DNA of 64,000 bases from Gracilimonas sp034520725 (GCA_034520725.1 JAXHNH010000001.1:124001-188000), one strand, 5' to 3'. Shown: positions 16,854 through 26,122, numbered from the stretch's first letter. Notes: a model not told the origin generated them from the letters alone. Made by a program: numbers and translations.

Positions 16854-17338
16854 ATGATGAAAATTCGAGCCCACATTTTATTTCTGATTCTGCTATCAAT
16901 TCCTTTATTAACGGAAGCCCATCCTGCAGACACCCTTACCGTAAAAATATTGGGAACAGCAGAAGACGCTCGCTTTGATCCGGTTATCATCCAGGTTGAA
17001 CCCGGGGATGTTATTCGATTTGAAGTTATTGATGGGTTACACACGGTAACTGCTTATCACCCTGATAACAGGCGTCCGCTCCGAATTCCAAATACAGCCA
17101 CTCTTTTGATTCCGGTATGCTCACAGCCGGACAAACATGGTTTTTAAAATTAGAGGAGAATGGAGTGTACGACTATTTCTGTCTTCCCCACGAACGTATG
17201 GGGCATGCCGGACGAATAATATCTGGAATGCAAAATATCGCTCCAAACTATGAGGATACCCTATTACCCGATGCTGTCAGGGAAACCATAAAAAATGCAC
17301 AGAACCACTTTATAAATCAAAAGCAGATAAAATCATGA
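16854..17338 (+). pseudogene. Plastocyanin-like cupredoxin, interrupted by a frameshift
   Basis: The first frame (16854-17147) gives a signal peptide and a cupredoxin N-half, DVIRFEVIDGLHTVTAYHP, with the first copper His. The match then switches frame near 17098-17108 to DSGMLTAGQTWFLKLEENG and the copper loop YFCLPHERMGHAG (Cys, His, Met). Joined, the parts form one plausible protein of about 160 residues with a complete type 1 copper site. A one-base indel is needed. The gene ends the nirK cluster, and its product would be a candidate electron donor for NirK. The frameshift could be real or a sequencing error. Confidence 0.7.
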
Positions 17339-17429
17339 TCTCGAGAGAACAATTTTATTATGCGATTATAGCCACTGGAAGCGGTGTATTAAAAAGTCTT
17401 TGAAACTAATGGGAACAGATACCTGATTA

Positions 17430-18605
17430 CTAACCCCCGAGAGAGTCCAGTTTCTTTCTTCTCAATTTAAGATCCTGAGAGGCTTTGGCGTAACCGCCAT
17501 TTGAACCATCCACAAAGTGAATATGATTGCTTTGGTAATTCTGAACGTAGCAGGTAACCATAGCCGCGAATGAGGGGTGAATGCCATAGGCCAGCTTTTC
17601 CTGTTGAAACATGCTCTCCAAAAATTCGGTCATCTTCATGCGTTGCTCCACGGTTCCGGATGCAACGAATCTCAGTCCATCTCCAAACTTTTTATAATCA
17701 GCATGGCGTACAAGATCAGGTTTGTAATCCCCCCAGTTTGTTTGGGAAGTTTTTTTCCTGAATCTCATTAGATAAACACCTGTAATAAGCTGAAAGATCA
17801 TATTGGTGAAGTAGCTGACCTTTCTGAAAAGAGTGGGAGGCTGTGTTCGGAGTTTCCATTCAACTCCAAGCAGAGAAGGATTGACTGTCATGGATAGAGA
17901 TTCTTCCCTTAATGGGTGATAATCTTCCTCATTCCCGTAGATCTCCTCGATCTTGGCGAAACATTGCTCATAGATCTGAACCTGAATATCATCGGTTGCA
18001 CCATCAGCCTGTATGAGATAAGCGGCTACTTCATCCTTATCACTGGCTACCTGATTCCACCGGCATTCCAGTCCCGAGAAATCAGCTTCGATGGGCTTTA
18101 CACCTTCAAGTCGGTTTTTTTCTTTAACAAGGTCTTCAGCATAGGTAACACCGCTACCCCAAAAAATAGCCTGATCAATAAATTCTGATAGTTTTAGTCG
18201 GGCCACACCAACATTGTGATTTTTTTCCCGCAGTTCTTTAATAGAAACTACACCAACCGACATTTCCAGATCATAAGCATTCTTTACTGCCTGTTTACAA
18301 AACGCTAGAATTCCTTTGACTTCCTCGATGCCTTTGTTTGGGAGAACGAGCATGGAGCCGTCTCCGCCGAAGAGGTAGGGCAGGAGGTCTTTATTGGAAT
18401 AGAAGTTGTTTAGGGCCGCAATAATGGAGGCTCCGGCCATATTAACCTCTTTGTACTTTCCCAACCGAATGGCATCTGTAGAACCCCGTACATCAGCAAT
18501 GGCCAGGTACCAGTCCCCGGGCAATGAAGTATATAGCTCCGGCCTGGAAACATCTCTAAAGGTTGTAACCACGTTGAGTGAGTTGTAAAACTCCCGGCTT
18601 TGCAT
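17430..18605 (-). CDS. DUF3095 protein (nucleotide-cyclase-like)
   Basis: The 391-residue soluble protein matches DUF3095 in its opening (FYNSLNVVTTFRDVSRPELYTSLPGDWYLAIADVRGST), with the class III cyclase-like metal-site patterns ADVRGSTDAI and YLFGGDGSMLVLP. The resemblance to adenylate/guanylate cyclase catalytic strands suggests nucleotide chemistry, but no activity is established. It stands alone, convergent with the cupredoxin and followed by no same-strand partner. Confidence 0.7.
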   Translation of the reverse strand: MQSREFYNSLNVVTTFRDVSRPELYTSLPGDWYLAIADVRGSTDAIRLGKYKEVNMAGASIIAALNNFYSNKDLLPYLFGGDGSMLVLPNKGIEEVKGILAFCKQAVKNAYDLEMSVGVVSIKELREKNHNVGVARLKLSEFIDQAIFWGSGVTYAEDLVKEKNRLEGVKPIEADFSGLECRWNQVASDKDEVAAYLIQADGATDDIQVQIYEQCFAKIEEIYGNEEDYHPLREESLSMTVNPSLLGVEWKLRTQPPTLFRKVSYFTNMIFQLITGVYLMRFRKKTSQTNWGDYKPDLVRHADYKKFGDGLRFVASGTVEQRMKMTEFLESMFQQEKLAYGIHPSFAAMVTCYVQNYQSNHIHFVDGSNGGYAKASQDLKLRRKKLDSLGG

Positions 18606-18700
18606 AGTTATGGATATTTATCAGATTATCAGTGAAGTCGAAAATAGATAAAATTATTAAACCTGTGGTAAATATTGGAAAGGAATAATGAACAAAAGAA

Positions 18701-18727
18701 AAGCCCGTCTAGGTTATTGACGGGCTT
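18701..18727 (-). terminator. Rho-independent terminator of the DUF4382 gene
   Basis: AAGCCCGTC and GACGGGCTT form a perfect 9-bp stem with a 9-nt loop. On the minus strand it is followed by TTTTCTTTTG. It lies 35 bp after the stop of the gene at 18762. Confidence 0.8.
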
Positions 18728-18761
18728 AAGATCATTCTGTACCTACTGCGATTTGGAAACT

Positions 18762-19582
18762 CTAGTTTCCGGAAGCTTCCAGTTGTATGGTTTCTTCGAA
18801 GGTGAATTGTTCTCCATCTTCTAAGGCAATGTCTTCAATAAGTGAGTCAGCGTATGCTTCTGAAGTTGGTTCAAAAAATACGTTATAGGTTCCTTCATCA
18901 AGGCCAACCAATCGAAAGAAGCCTTCATCATCCGGTTGGGTTCCAACGGTATCTTCACCCATGATGGCGTATACAAAAGGTTCAGCCTCTATAGGAAGCA
19001 CGGTTCCGGAAATGCTGCCTTGTTCCTGTAAGTATTAACGGTTCTGAGGACCGGCTTCAGAATGTAGCCGCCATTTCCGGTTTGTACAATAGATCGAGAG
19101 GCATCAAAGTCGATGACGAGTTCAAATACCTGACCGGCCTCAACATCTGCCTGAACGTTTAGCTTATAACCGGACTGCTGGGCGCTTGGTGTTTTCAATG
19201 GGATGGTTTCACCATCAACAACTACGTTATTATCATTTCCGAGTAACAGGCGGATCTGATTGTATCTTCCTGCTTCGAGCTCTATTTCTCCAAGTTCAAG
19301 TATGGCGCCGTTTTGATAATCCAACAGGTTAACAACCATGGAATCACTCATAATAGCTTCCCAGCCATTGCCGGTGGTGTCGTCAGCCTCACCGTCTTTG
19401 TTTACAAGTACCTGAAGGACTTCTATGTTGACTTGTTCATAATTTGCAGGGGCATCAGTCAGTGATACTTTAAGTGTACCCATGCCACCCTCTTCATTAG
19501 TACTGCAGGCAGTAAATACAAATGCAGTTAATAGAAGCGTTAGGAAAGAAAATATTTTTGATCTCTTGAATAAACTACTCAT
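18762..19582 (-). pseudogene. DUF4382 lipoprotein, interrupted by a frameshift
   Basis: The N-terminal frame (19582 to 18989) gives a lipoprotein signal (LTAFVFTAC) and a DUF4382 domain (GTLKVSLTDAPANYEQVNIEVLQV, later FDASRSIV). The remainder continues in another frame from about 19020 (QGSISGTVLPIEAEPFVYAI) with a carboxypeptidase-regulatory-like beta-sandwich that ends at 18762. Joining them gives one protein of about 270 residues. A one-base loss or two-base gain near 19015-19025 separates the parts. Function unknown; probably a surface lipoprotein. Confidence 0.7.
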
Positions 19583-19675
19583 TTCAATATCGTTTGTTTG
19601 GGATTCAATAATTTAAACAGTAACGAGCAGTATATGTTCCAAACAGGTTTCAATTTTAATCCAAAAAATAAAATT

Positions 19676-21322
19676 TTATCCTGCCCCACCTGAAGCTCCA
19701 CCTCCAGCTGTTCCAGCCGTAGCTCCTCCTCCAAAACTTCCTCCACTTGCTGAAGAGGTTGCCGTTGCGGCTAGATTGCTAAATGAGGTCGCAACATTAG
19801 CCGGAGAAGAGCCGCTTCCGGGAAGAATCACGATCCAATACAGGGTTGTGGCAGCCTGCGGATTTTGCTCGAACATCGTTTCGATGTGTTGTTTCCCAAC
19901 ACCAAAAGCGATAGAATAGATGAAATGGAGCCCCAGTAGATCTTCAGAAATAGAGTGCTCTTTGGCATTTTGCAGTGCCTTTATATAGTTTTTCCAGCGC
20001 CTGTATAATTCTTCACCTTTAGGGGTCCGCCGCACAATAACAAGCGAGAGGATTAGCATGACAAATGAAACACCCATTGCTATAGACATAAGCGGATGAA
20101 TTAGAAACAGGCCAACTGTACTCGCGGCCAATAACAGTGTTTGAAGCCCCAGATTCCAGTACATTCCCTTATAACTTTCAGGGTCGATCCATTCTCTGGC
20201 TTCACAGTGGTCTTTTAATTCATCTTTCCATTTATAGAACCATTTTGATACGTCTGAATCACTAAATTTAAAAATGTCCTCCAGCTTATTTCCTTCTTCG
20301 TTAATTCGGCTCAAGACGAAGTTCAAAAGATTTTGCTCGTATTCAGTAAGTGTACCAACGGGAGTTGATTCGGTTGGGTGAAGCGTGAAGTAGGATTCTT
20401 TAGAAGCCAGCCATCCGTCATCATCAGCTTCATTTTCTTTTAAGCTGAGATATCCTTGCCTGGCAAGGTCAAGTAGGGTTGCCATTATTAGACCATGAGT
20501 CACCGTGCGGTTATGGATCAGCCACCCGATAGCAGCCGGTTTTTCTCTGCCGGGGAGTAAGATGCTTTGGTTTGAGGATAAATTGACTTTGTGGCGGCTC
20601 CCATATTTGCGGTAGAAATAAATAAAAATGAGAATACTGAGCCCGCTAATGATTGTTAGTACCTCCCAGGCAAGTATCTGAGCTTTGGCATCTTCCTCAG
20701 CTGCAATCCTTCGTTGTTCTCTGAGATCGAATTCTTCTTGTTCAGCCGTATCCAGTGAAAATACAGGATCGGTAATGTCTACCTGAGAATTAAAAACTGA
20801 AGATGGGAACAGGGTACGGATAGTGACGGCCTGACTTCGGCTAATATCTGTTCCTTTGAACTGAAACCCATTTTCAAAAGTCGTTGCATCGATAGCCCAG
20901 GCAGGTTCCCGAACCCAGTGATGAAGGTCTGAAGGTGGAACTGCCGCAGGCAGCTGAAGCATTATCTCGAATGTATCCGTTGATTTTTCCCGTCCTGAGG
21001 CCGCATAGGTCCAGAAGAATTCACTCCACTCGGGTCCTACCACAACAGCACCTTCAATTGTATAACTTATACTGAAAGTCCGCGTTTCGTCTTCTGCCCT
21101 ATAAAACCATTTAATGTTGAAGGCTTCTTCGGACTCTTCAACCAAGAAAGAACCGGGTTCTTCAGTGTTCAGATTGATAAACGGATCCCCATTTTCAGAA
21201 ACGGAAATATTACGAATGGCAGAATAATCAATTTTGGGAAGCCGATAGTTTGCCCAGGTATAGCTTCCGTCATAAACATAAGTACGATGTTCAGTTACTG
21301 TGACTGTTCCATCGGCATTCAC
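19676..21322 (-). CDS. DUF2207 membrane protein
   Basis: The 548-residue frame has an extracytoplasmic DUF2207 beta domain (VTVTEHRTYVYDGSYTWANYRLPK), a membrane helix near residue 225, a cytoplasmic middle region, two helices near 390-430 and a Gly/Ser/Ala-rich tail typical of the family. The frame continues upstream of the GTG at 21322 through a convincing signal peptide (YLLFVIGVLLPFSNLSA) to about 21440, but no ATG, GTG or TTG begins it; an in-frame stop precedes an ATT codon. The true start is therefore unclear, or a frameshift lies in the A7 run near 21449-21455. Function unknown. Confidence 0.7.
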   Translation of the reverse strand: MNADGTVTVTEHRTYVYDGSYTWANYRLPKIDYSAIRNISVSENGDPFINLNTEEPGSFLVEESEEAFNIKWFYRAEDETRTFSISYTIEGAVVVGPEWSEFFWTYAASGREKSTDTFEIMLQLPAAVPPSDLHHWVREPAWAIDATTFENGFQFKGTDISRSQAVTIRTLFPSSVFNSQVDITDPVFSLDTAEQEEFDLREQRRIAAEEDAKAQILAWEVLTIISGLSILIFIYFYRKYGSRHKVNLSSNQSILLPGREKPAAIGWLIHNRTVTHGLIMATLLDLARQGYLSLKENEADDDGWLASKESYFTLHPTESTPVGTLTEYEQNLLNFVLSRINEEGNKLEDIFKFSDSDVSKWFYKWKDELKDHCEAREWIDPESYKGMYWNLGLQTLLLAASTVGLFLIHPLMSIAMGVSFVMLILSLVIVRRTPKGEELYRRWKNYIKALQNAKEHSISEDLLGLHFIYSIAFGVGKQHIETMFEQNPQAATTLYWIVILPGSGSSPANVATSFSNLAATATSSASGGSFGGGATAGTAGGGASGGAG

Positions 21323-21521
21323 CTGAACATCAATGCGAATATCAGGAATGGAATAATCTTTTGCGGATAAATTTGAAAAGGGAAGTAGAACGCCTATTAC
21401 AAAAAGTAAGTAGGCGTAAACCTTAATGAACTCATAGTATTTCCTTTTTTTAATGCCCTAATGCATCTAATTACGGAAATTATAAGAGACTTGTTTCAGT
21501 AGAAAGGATAGAAATTAGATA

Positions 21522-21824
21522 TTATCCGAAGTTCCAGGTGACACCACGGCCGATCTCAGGATCCGGAAAATTCCAGTCCACAGCCCCCTGATCGCAGGCA
21601 TACATGCAGGTTCCACATTCAATGCAGTCCTCTACCTGAAAATGCACCTGATTGTTTTCATCCATGGTATAGCAATTAGCCGGACAAACCCAGGTGGTAC
21701 ACTTATGTGGACAGGTGGAATTGCAAATATCGGTATCCACAATAATGTGCGGTTTGATATCCGATTTGGATTGGTTTCGGTAGCTTACCAGTCCGAGGCG
21801 TTCTGTGAGTTTAAGGTTTTTCAT
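21522..21824 (-). CDS. fixX: Ferredoxin-like protein FixX
   Basis: The 100-residue iron-sulfur protein carries CIECGTCMYAC (Cys67, 70, 73, 77) and an upstream set CNSTCPHKCTTWVCPANC. This is the FixX pattern in ETF:quinone oxidoreductase systems. It is the last gene of fixA-B-C-X and would pass electrons from the FixAB flavins to the FixC membrane flavoprotein or to quinone. Confidence 0.9.
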   Translation of the reverse strand: MKNLKLTERLGLVSYRNQSKSDIKPHIIVDTDICNSTCPHKCTTWVCPANCYTMDENNQVHFQVEDCIECGTCMYACDQGAVDWNFPDPEIGRGVTWNFG

Positions 21825-21844
21825 AGTGTCTTGAGTTTTAGCGG

Positions 21845-21905
21845 TCAGCCGTCAGCTCTCAGCTTTCAGTTTGTTCAATAACTGAAAGCTGAAGCCTGAT
21901 AGCTG
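21845..21905. repeat. AGCTGAAAGC-type repeat between fixC and fixX
   Basis: The gap holds several AGCT(G/T)(A/C)AAGC words. AGCTTTCAGTT and AACTGAAAGCT form an 11-bp stem, and the first 20 bp (21845-21864) recur exactly, inverted, at 24319-24338 between fixA and fixB. Confidence 0.7.
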
Positions 21906-21910
21906 AAAGC

Positions 21911-23236
21911 TTATAATGATTTTCCGGCCTTAAAGCCTAGTTTTGCTAATTCCCAGTAGGAGGCATGTCTTTTCACAGCTCCCTTCAGCATATCTTTAGA
22001 TTTCGGTGTGGGCTCATTCTTGATGGAGAAGAACTGTCGGCCAAAATCGCAGATCAAATTCGGCACTTTTTGCTGCATGGTTTCTGTGTGAAGGAGATGG
22101 ACGGCATCCTGGAATCCGTTGATGTCTTTCATAACATAACTTTCGTCCATAACTTTTCGATACTCTTTCAAAGTAGCCGAGCTGAAATCTCCTTTTTCTT
22201 TGGCTTTCACAATGGTTTCAGCAGCCAGAATTCCGGAACGCATAGCATAATCCATTCCCTGAATGGCCTTACCGGCATTCATCAATAAATTAGCAGATTC
22301 TCCGGCCAGCAAGATTCCGTCTTTGTATAGTTCTTTCGGCATGGCTCGTTTATCGCCTGACGAAACGACATGGGCAGAGTATTCTACCACTTCTCCGTCC
22401 TTAATGATATCAGCAATGGCGGGGTGGGTTTTAAAATGGTTTAGTACATCATGCGGACTTTTCTTTTTCTCCCGCATGTCCTTGATGCCGAGTACCAATC
22501 CCAGAGAAATGGTATCGCGGTTGGTATAAAGGAATCCTCCACCTTCGATGCCATCGGTTGCCCAGCCTACGAACTCGTTGCTCATACCGCTTAGGCCATT
22601 CAGCTGAAATTTTTGCTCCAACACTTCCTGATCGAAACGGATGATCTCTTTGATGCCGGTTAGCATGTGATCGGCCGGCACATAATCATCCTGTAAACCA
22701 ACCTGACGCGTAAGTAAATTATTCACGCCTTCAGCAATGATCACTGAATCGGCATGGAATTCGTCTTCGCCGGTTTTGATGCCAACAGCTTTATCATTCT
22801 CCATCAGCACTTCATCCACCTTGATGTTGGTAGCGATAAAGGAATCCATGGCGAAGTCGGACGCATCGATGGCTTCCTGAACTTTACCGGATAACCAGTT
22901 GTCAAACTTCGCGCGAAGAACTACGACACCGTTGTACGGCGTTTCATTGAAGTGAGAAGATTTGAAATCAAGTGTGAAAGCTGACTGCTCGTCCATGAGG
23001 GTAAGCCGGCGATGATTGATAAATCGCTCCCATCCACCGTCTTCTTCTTCCCAGTAATTCGGAACGAGTTTTGCGAGGTCACTGCCCCATAAAACACCAC
23101 CGGACACATTCTTTGAACCGGCAAATTCACCCCGCTCAATGAGAAGAAATTTCATGTTATTTCGTGCAAGGGTCATGGCTGCTGCCAATCCCGCTACACC
23201 ACCACCAATTACGATACAATCAAACTTTTCGTCCAT
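21911..23236 (-). CDS. fixC: FixC flavoprotein (ETF:quinone oxidoreductase-like)
   Basis: The 441-residue protein opens with CIVIGGGVAGLAAAMTLARNNMKFLLIERG and continues GSKNVSGG, the FAD-binding and signature region of FixC/ETF-QO proteins. Later GILLAGESANLLMNAGKAIQGMDYAMRSG matches the conserved second FAD segment. It accepts electrons from FixAB and passes them through FixX to quinone. It sits between fixB and fixX. Confidence 0.9.
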   Translation of the reverse strand: MDEKFDCIVIGGGVAGLAAAMTLARNNMKFLLIERGEFAGSKNVSGGVLWGSDLAKLVPNYWEEEDGGWERFINHRRLTLMDEQSAFTLDFKSSHFNETPYNGVVVLRAKFDNWLSGKVQEAIDASDFAMDSFIATNIKVDEVLMENDKAVGIKTGEDEFHADSVIIAEGVNNLLTRQVGLQDDYVPADHMLTGIKEIIRFDQEVLEQKFQLNGLSGMSNEFVGWATDGIEGGGFLYTNRDTISLGLVLGIKDMREKKKSPHDVLNHFKTHPAIADIIKDGEVVEYSAHVVSSGDKRAMPKELYKDGILLAGESANLLMNAGKAIQGMDYAMRSGILAAETIVKAKEKGDFSSATLKEYRKVMDESYVMKDINGFQDAVHLLHTETMQQKVPNLICDFGRQFFSIKNEPTPKSKDMLKGAVKRHASYWELAKLGFKAGKSL

Positions 23237-23250
23237 AGTGTTTTATTTGG

Positions 23251-23307
23251 GTGAAAAGTGAAAAGGGAAATGTGAAAGGTTTTGCCTTTTCACTTTTAAC
23301 TTTTCAC
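23251..23307. repeat. GTGAAAAG repeat hairpin overlapping the end of fixB
   Basis: AAAAGTGAAAAGG (23254-23266) pairs with CCTTTTCACTTTT (23285-23297), a 13-bp stem. The fixB stop codon (23296-23298) lies within the right-hand part, so the last codons of fixB come from this element. Confidence 0.65.
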
Positions 23308-24270
23308 TTTTTTCAATTCATCGATGAAGGGAGGGAGTACTTTGTATAAGTCTCCAACAATACCATAGTCTGCGATCTCAAAGATAGGGGCATCAGGGTC
23401 TTTGTTGATAGCCACGATTACCTTGGAGTTGGTCATTCCAGCCACGTGCTGAATAGCACCCGAGATTCCCACGGCAATGTAAAGCTGAGGAGAAACCACT
23501 TTACCTGTTTGTCCGATCTGTAAACTTGGATCGTAAACACCGGCTTCAGTCAGCGCTCTTGAGGCACCAATACCAGCATTAAGCAATTCAGCCAGTTCAG
23601 AGATCAGCTTTTGACCTTCCTCATCTTTCACGCCGCGACCTGCAGCAACGATCGACTCAGCTTCATTGAGGTCAATGGTGTCACCGGATGCAGAAATAAT
23701 TTCCTTAAGAGTGGCTTTAAGATCGTTGTCGTCCATACTGAAATCAATGTTCACAGTTTCAGCAGACGTTTCATTTTCAGCAAGATCGTATGATCCGGAT
23801 CGAACTGAAACGAGAATGGTATCACCCTTGGCTTCTGTACTTGCAATGATTTTGGCTGCCATTACAGGTCGTTTGGCTTTAATGCCACCATCTATAAGTT
23901 CGAATGAGGAAACATCCGGCAGCACTGCAGCATTTTGGTTAGCTGCCAAAGCTCCCAAAATATCTTTGGTCCCTTCTGTTGAAGCGAAAGCGAAAACTGA
24001 AGGGTTAGCTGATTCCATAACTTTAGCGAGTGCTTTCAACAGTGGAGTATTCATGTGATTTTTGAAGACCGGGTCCTCAACAACATATACTTTTGACGCT
24101 CCATATTTCTGAATACCCTCAACAAATGAAGAAGCATTGGCGTCAACAACAACGGCTTCAACGGTATGTCCGCCCTGATCAGCGAGTTGCTTACAATGTG
24201 AAAGTACCTCTAATGATGAACGTTTAATTTTGCCGTCTGCAATGGCGATGTGGGTAAGTATAGTGCTCAT
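23296..24270 (-). CDS. fixB: FixB, electron transfer flavoprotein alpha subunit
   Basis: The 324-residue protein has the ETF-alpha C-terminal FAD domain: GRGVKDEEGQKLISELAELLNAGIGASRALTEAG, then QIGQTGKVVSPQLYIAVGISGAIQHVAGM and INKDPDAPIFEIADYGIVGDLYKVLPP. It pairs with FixA. FixAB complexes of diazotrophs bifurcate electrons from NADH, but no nitrogenase gene is seen here, so a role in fatty-acid or amine dehydrogenase electron transfer is equally open. Confidence 0.92.
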   Translation of the reverse strand: MSTILTHIAIADGKIKRSSLEVLSHCKQLADQGGHTVEAVVVDANASSFVEGIQKYGASKVYVVEDPVFKNHMNTPLLKALAKVMESANPSVFAFASTEGTKDILGALAANQNAAVLPDVSSFELIDGGIKAKRPVMAAKIIASTEAKGDTILVSVRSGSYDLAENETSAETVNIDFSMDDNDLKATLKEIISASGDTIDLNEAESIVAAGRGVKDEEGQKLISELAELLNAGIGASRALTEAGVYDPSLQIGQTGKVVSPQLYIAVGISGAIQHVAGMTNSKVIVAINKDPDAPIFEIADYGIVGDLYKVLPPFIDELKKVKS

Positions 24271-24318
24271 GATTGTGTGATTTCTGACTAAATTTCTTAT
24301 TGGGGGGTTGAAGCTATC

Positions 24319-24338
24319 AGCTGAGAGCTGACGGCTGA
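24319..24338. repeat. 20-bp repeat between fixA and fixB
   Basis: This 20-bp segment is the exact reverse complement of 21845-21864 in the fixC-fixX gap, so the same extragenic element occurs twice in one operon. Confidence 0.75.
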
Positions 24339-24341
24339 AGC

Positions 24342-25112
24342 CTAAATTACGTTTGCTTCGGTATCCAGCAGCTGTGCTACTTCACGGGCGACTTCTTCCG
24401 GTTCACCCTCGTACTTTTTACCGGCTTCACGTTCAGGTTTCTCTTCGTAACCAAGAACCCTTGTATTTGCTTTGAGCTCGTCTTCGTTTATGCCGAGTGA
24501 AGATATTTCAACTTGCTCCATTGGCTTACGCTTTGAAGCCATAATTCCTTTGAGGTTTGGAATACGCGGTTCGTTCATATCATTTGAGCAGGTAACGGCA
24601 CATGGTGTCGGAAGTTCGATCATTTCCTGACCGGTGTCACCCTGACGTTTTACGATCAGTTTGCCGTCTTCAGCTTCAAGGCCAACAGCGTTAGTTGTAT
24701 ATGGAAGGTCCAGTAGCTCTGCCAACATGCTCCCGGTTAAACCGGCGTCCGTATCCTGAGATTGTTTTCCAAGTGAAAGTACATCATACTCTTTGTCTTC
24801 AAAGAATTTTGCAAGTACACGAGCATATGATCCGGAATCATAGTTTTCATCTCCGGAAGTTACAATATGAGTGGCCTTATCGGCACCCATGGCTAAAGCC
24901 TTTCTGATGGTTTCAGAAGCTTTAGAGGCTCCGATACAAACCACTTCAACTTCACCACCGTGTTTTTCCTTTAGAACAAGGGCTTCTTCAACGGCAGAAG
25001 CATCGTAGGCATTCAATACCATCCGGTCTGCATCCTGAATTAATTGTCCATCTTTGATCTGTAATGGTGCGTACACGTCGGGCACCATCTTTATACATAC
25101 GTAAAATTTCAT
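24342..25112 (-). CDS. fixA: FixA, electron transfer flavoprotein beta subunit
   Basis: The 256-residue protein is an ETF beta subunit: MVLNAYDASAVEEALVLKEKHGGEVEVVCIG, LSLGKQSQDTDAGLTGSMLAELLDLPY and CAVTCSNDMNEPRIPNLKGIMASKRKP. It binds nucleotide and pairs with FixB. It is the first gene of the fix cluster, with a perfect 12-bp palindrome (25159-25170) upstream. Confidence 0.92.
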   Translation of the reverse strand: MKFYVCIKMVPDVYAPLQIKDGQLIQDADRMVLNAYDASAVEEALVLKEKHGGEVEVVCIGASKASETIRKALAMGADKATHIVTSGDENYDSGSYARVLAKFFEDKEYDVLSLGKQSQDTDAGLTGSMLAELLDLPYTTNAVGLEAEDGKLIVKRQGDTGQEMIELPTPCAVTCSNDMNEPRIPNLKGIMASKRKPMEQVEISSLGINEDELKANTRVLGYEEKPEREAGKKYEGEPEEVAREVAQLLDTEANVI

Positions 25113-25158
25113 TCTATTGTAATTTCAGCTTGAAAATTTCAGTTATGGAACCGCTTTT

Positions 25159-25170
25159 TTGGGCGCCCAA
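25159..25170. promoter_or_regulatory. Palindrome upstream of fixA
   Basis: TTGGGCGCCCAA is a perfect 12-bp palindrome 47 bp before fixA and after a T run. It may be an operator or part of a loop-less terminator for the DUF4835 gene. Only the symmetry is certain. Confidence 0.3.
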
Positions 25171-25195
25171 TATACAAAACCAAGATACAAATATC

Positions 25196-26122
25196 TTAGT
25201 TCTGAAGGCTTTCGTATTCACTTAAGTGTCCCTGATCGGTTTGTCGTAAAATGTTGTAGGCTTCCAGACGAATATCACGGGCTGCAGATTGAAAGACTCC
25301 GGCGATTTCCCGGGCCTTTGCATCAAAAAAGATATCGTATAGCCAGTTACTTGTAGATCGCCGTTTAGCAGTCTGAATATTCCTGAGGGTTGTTAAAATT
25401 TGTTGCCTTGCCTGTTCCGGTGTGTCAATAAACTTATCCAAACCGAGTCGGTGATAGCTGTAGTAAGCTCTTCGTAAATCATTATAACTACCGGAGGTGA
25501 GGTCACTGACCAGCGTATTTCTGTTTCGCTGATTATTCGAGTTTCGGCTCCAGCCCGCAGCATTAGTGGTTTGAGCTAAATTCAGAATATTTTGTGCCCG
25601 TACGAAATACTCAGATCCACCCAATTCTGAAAAGGTATCAAAGTCATAGCCAAGTATGATGTAGCTGTAGAAATCCAGAAAGCCGGTGAGGTTGTCAAAT
25701 TGCAGCTCGTCATGTATCATGGTTCGGCCTTCGGGGTAGCTGAATTGCCAGCCGTTATCACTCAGTAGTAAAGTGTTGGTCTTGTTAGTGGTGTTATAAA
25801 TGGGTCGTTGAACCTGAATAACCGTTTCGGCACTAAAGAGATAATTGGAAGTGCCACTTACAATCACGATCTGCATCAAACATTCTATGCGTTCGTGTTC
25901 CTGAAAATCTGTTTCAGTCCAATTATATTCGTTTAAATAGTTTTCAATATCCGGCTTCAGGTTGTCAAGATATTGAAATGAAGAGCCTTCCAGGCGATCC
26001 GTATTGACCTCTACCGTGCAATTTAATTCCTGGGAAATTGCTTCATTTGTGAAAAAGACAAAAAATACTCCGCAAAAAAGGATCGTCTTTATTACATTAT
26101 TCAAAAAGAGAGGGGTATTCAT
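25196..26122 (-). CDS. DUF4835 exported protein
   Basis: The start at 26122 (MNTPLFLNNV) is preferred because it gives a signal peptide ending near ISQ; an open frame extends to 26179. The mature part begins ELNCTVEVNTDRLEG, and the segments GWQFSYPEGRTMIHDELQFDNLTGFLDFYSYIILGYDFDTFSELGG match DUF4835, a periplasmic family of Bacteroidota-like bacteria. Function unknown. It precedes the fix genes on the same strand but is separated from fixA by an 83-bp gap. Confidence 0.8.
   Translation of the reverse strand: MNTPLFLNNVIKTILFCGVFFVFFTNEAISQELNCTVEVNTDRLEGSSFQYLDNLKPDIENYLNEYNWTETDFQEHERIECLMQIVIVSGTSNYLFSAETVIQVQRPIYNTTNKTNTLLLSDNGWQFSYPEGRTMIHDELQFDNLTGFLDFYSYIILGYDFDTFSELGGSEYFVRAQNILNLAQTTNAAGWSRNSNNQRNRNTLVSDLTSGSYNDLRRAYYSYHRLGLDKFIDTPEQARQQILTTLRNIQTAKRRSTSNWLYDIFFDAKAREIAGVFQSAARDIRLEAYNILRQTDQGHLSEYESLQN

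Noticed and set aside
17336..17404. A 22-codon frame starting ATGATCTCG after the cupredoxin
   Set aside because: It overlaps the stop of the cupredoxin frame, has no ribosome site and no recognisable homology. A chance frame or gene remnant cannot be told apart.
21845..24338. A CRISPR array in the fix region
   Set aside because: The repeats are short, inverted relative to each other and separated by genes, with no regular spacers and no cas genes.
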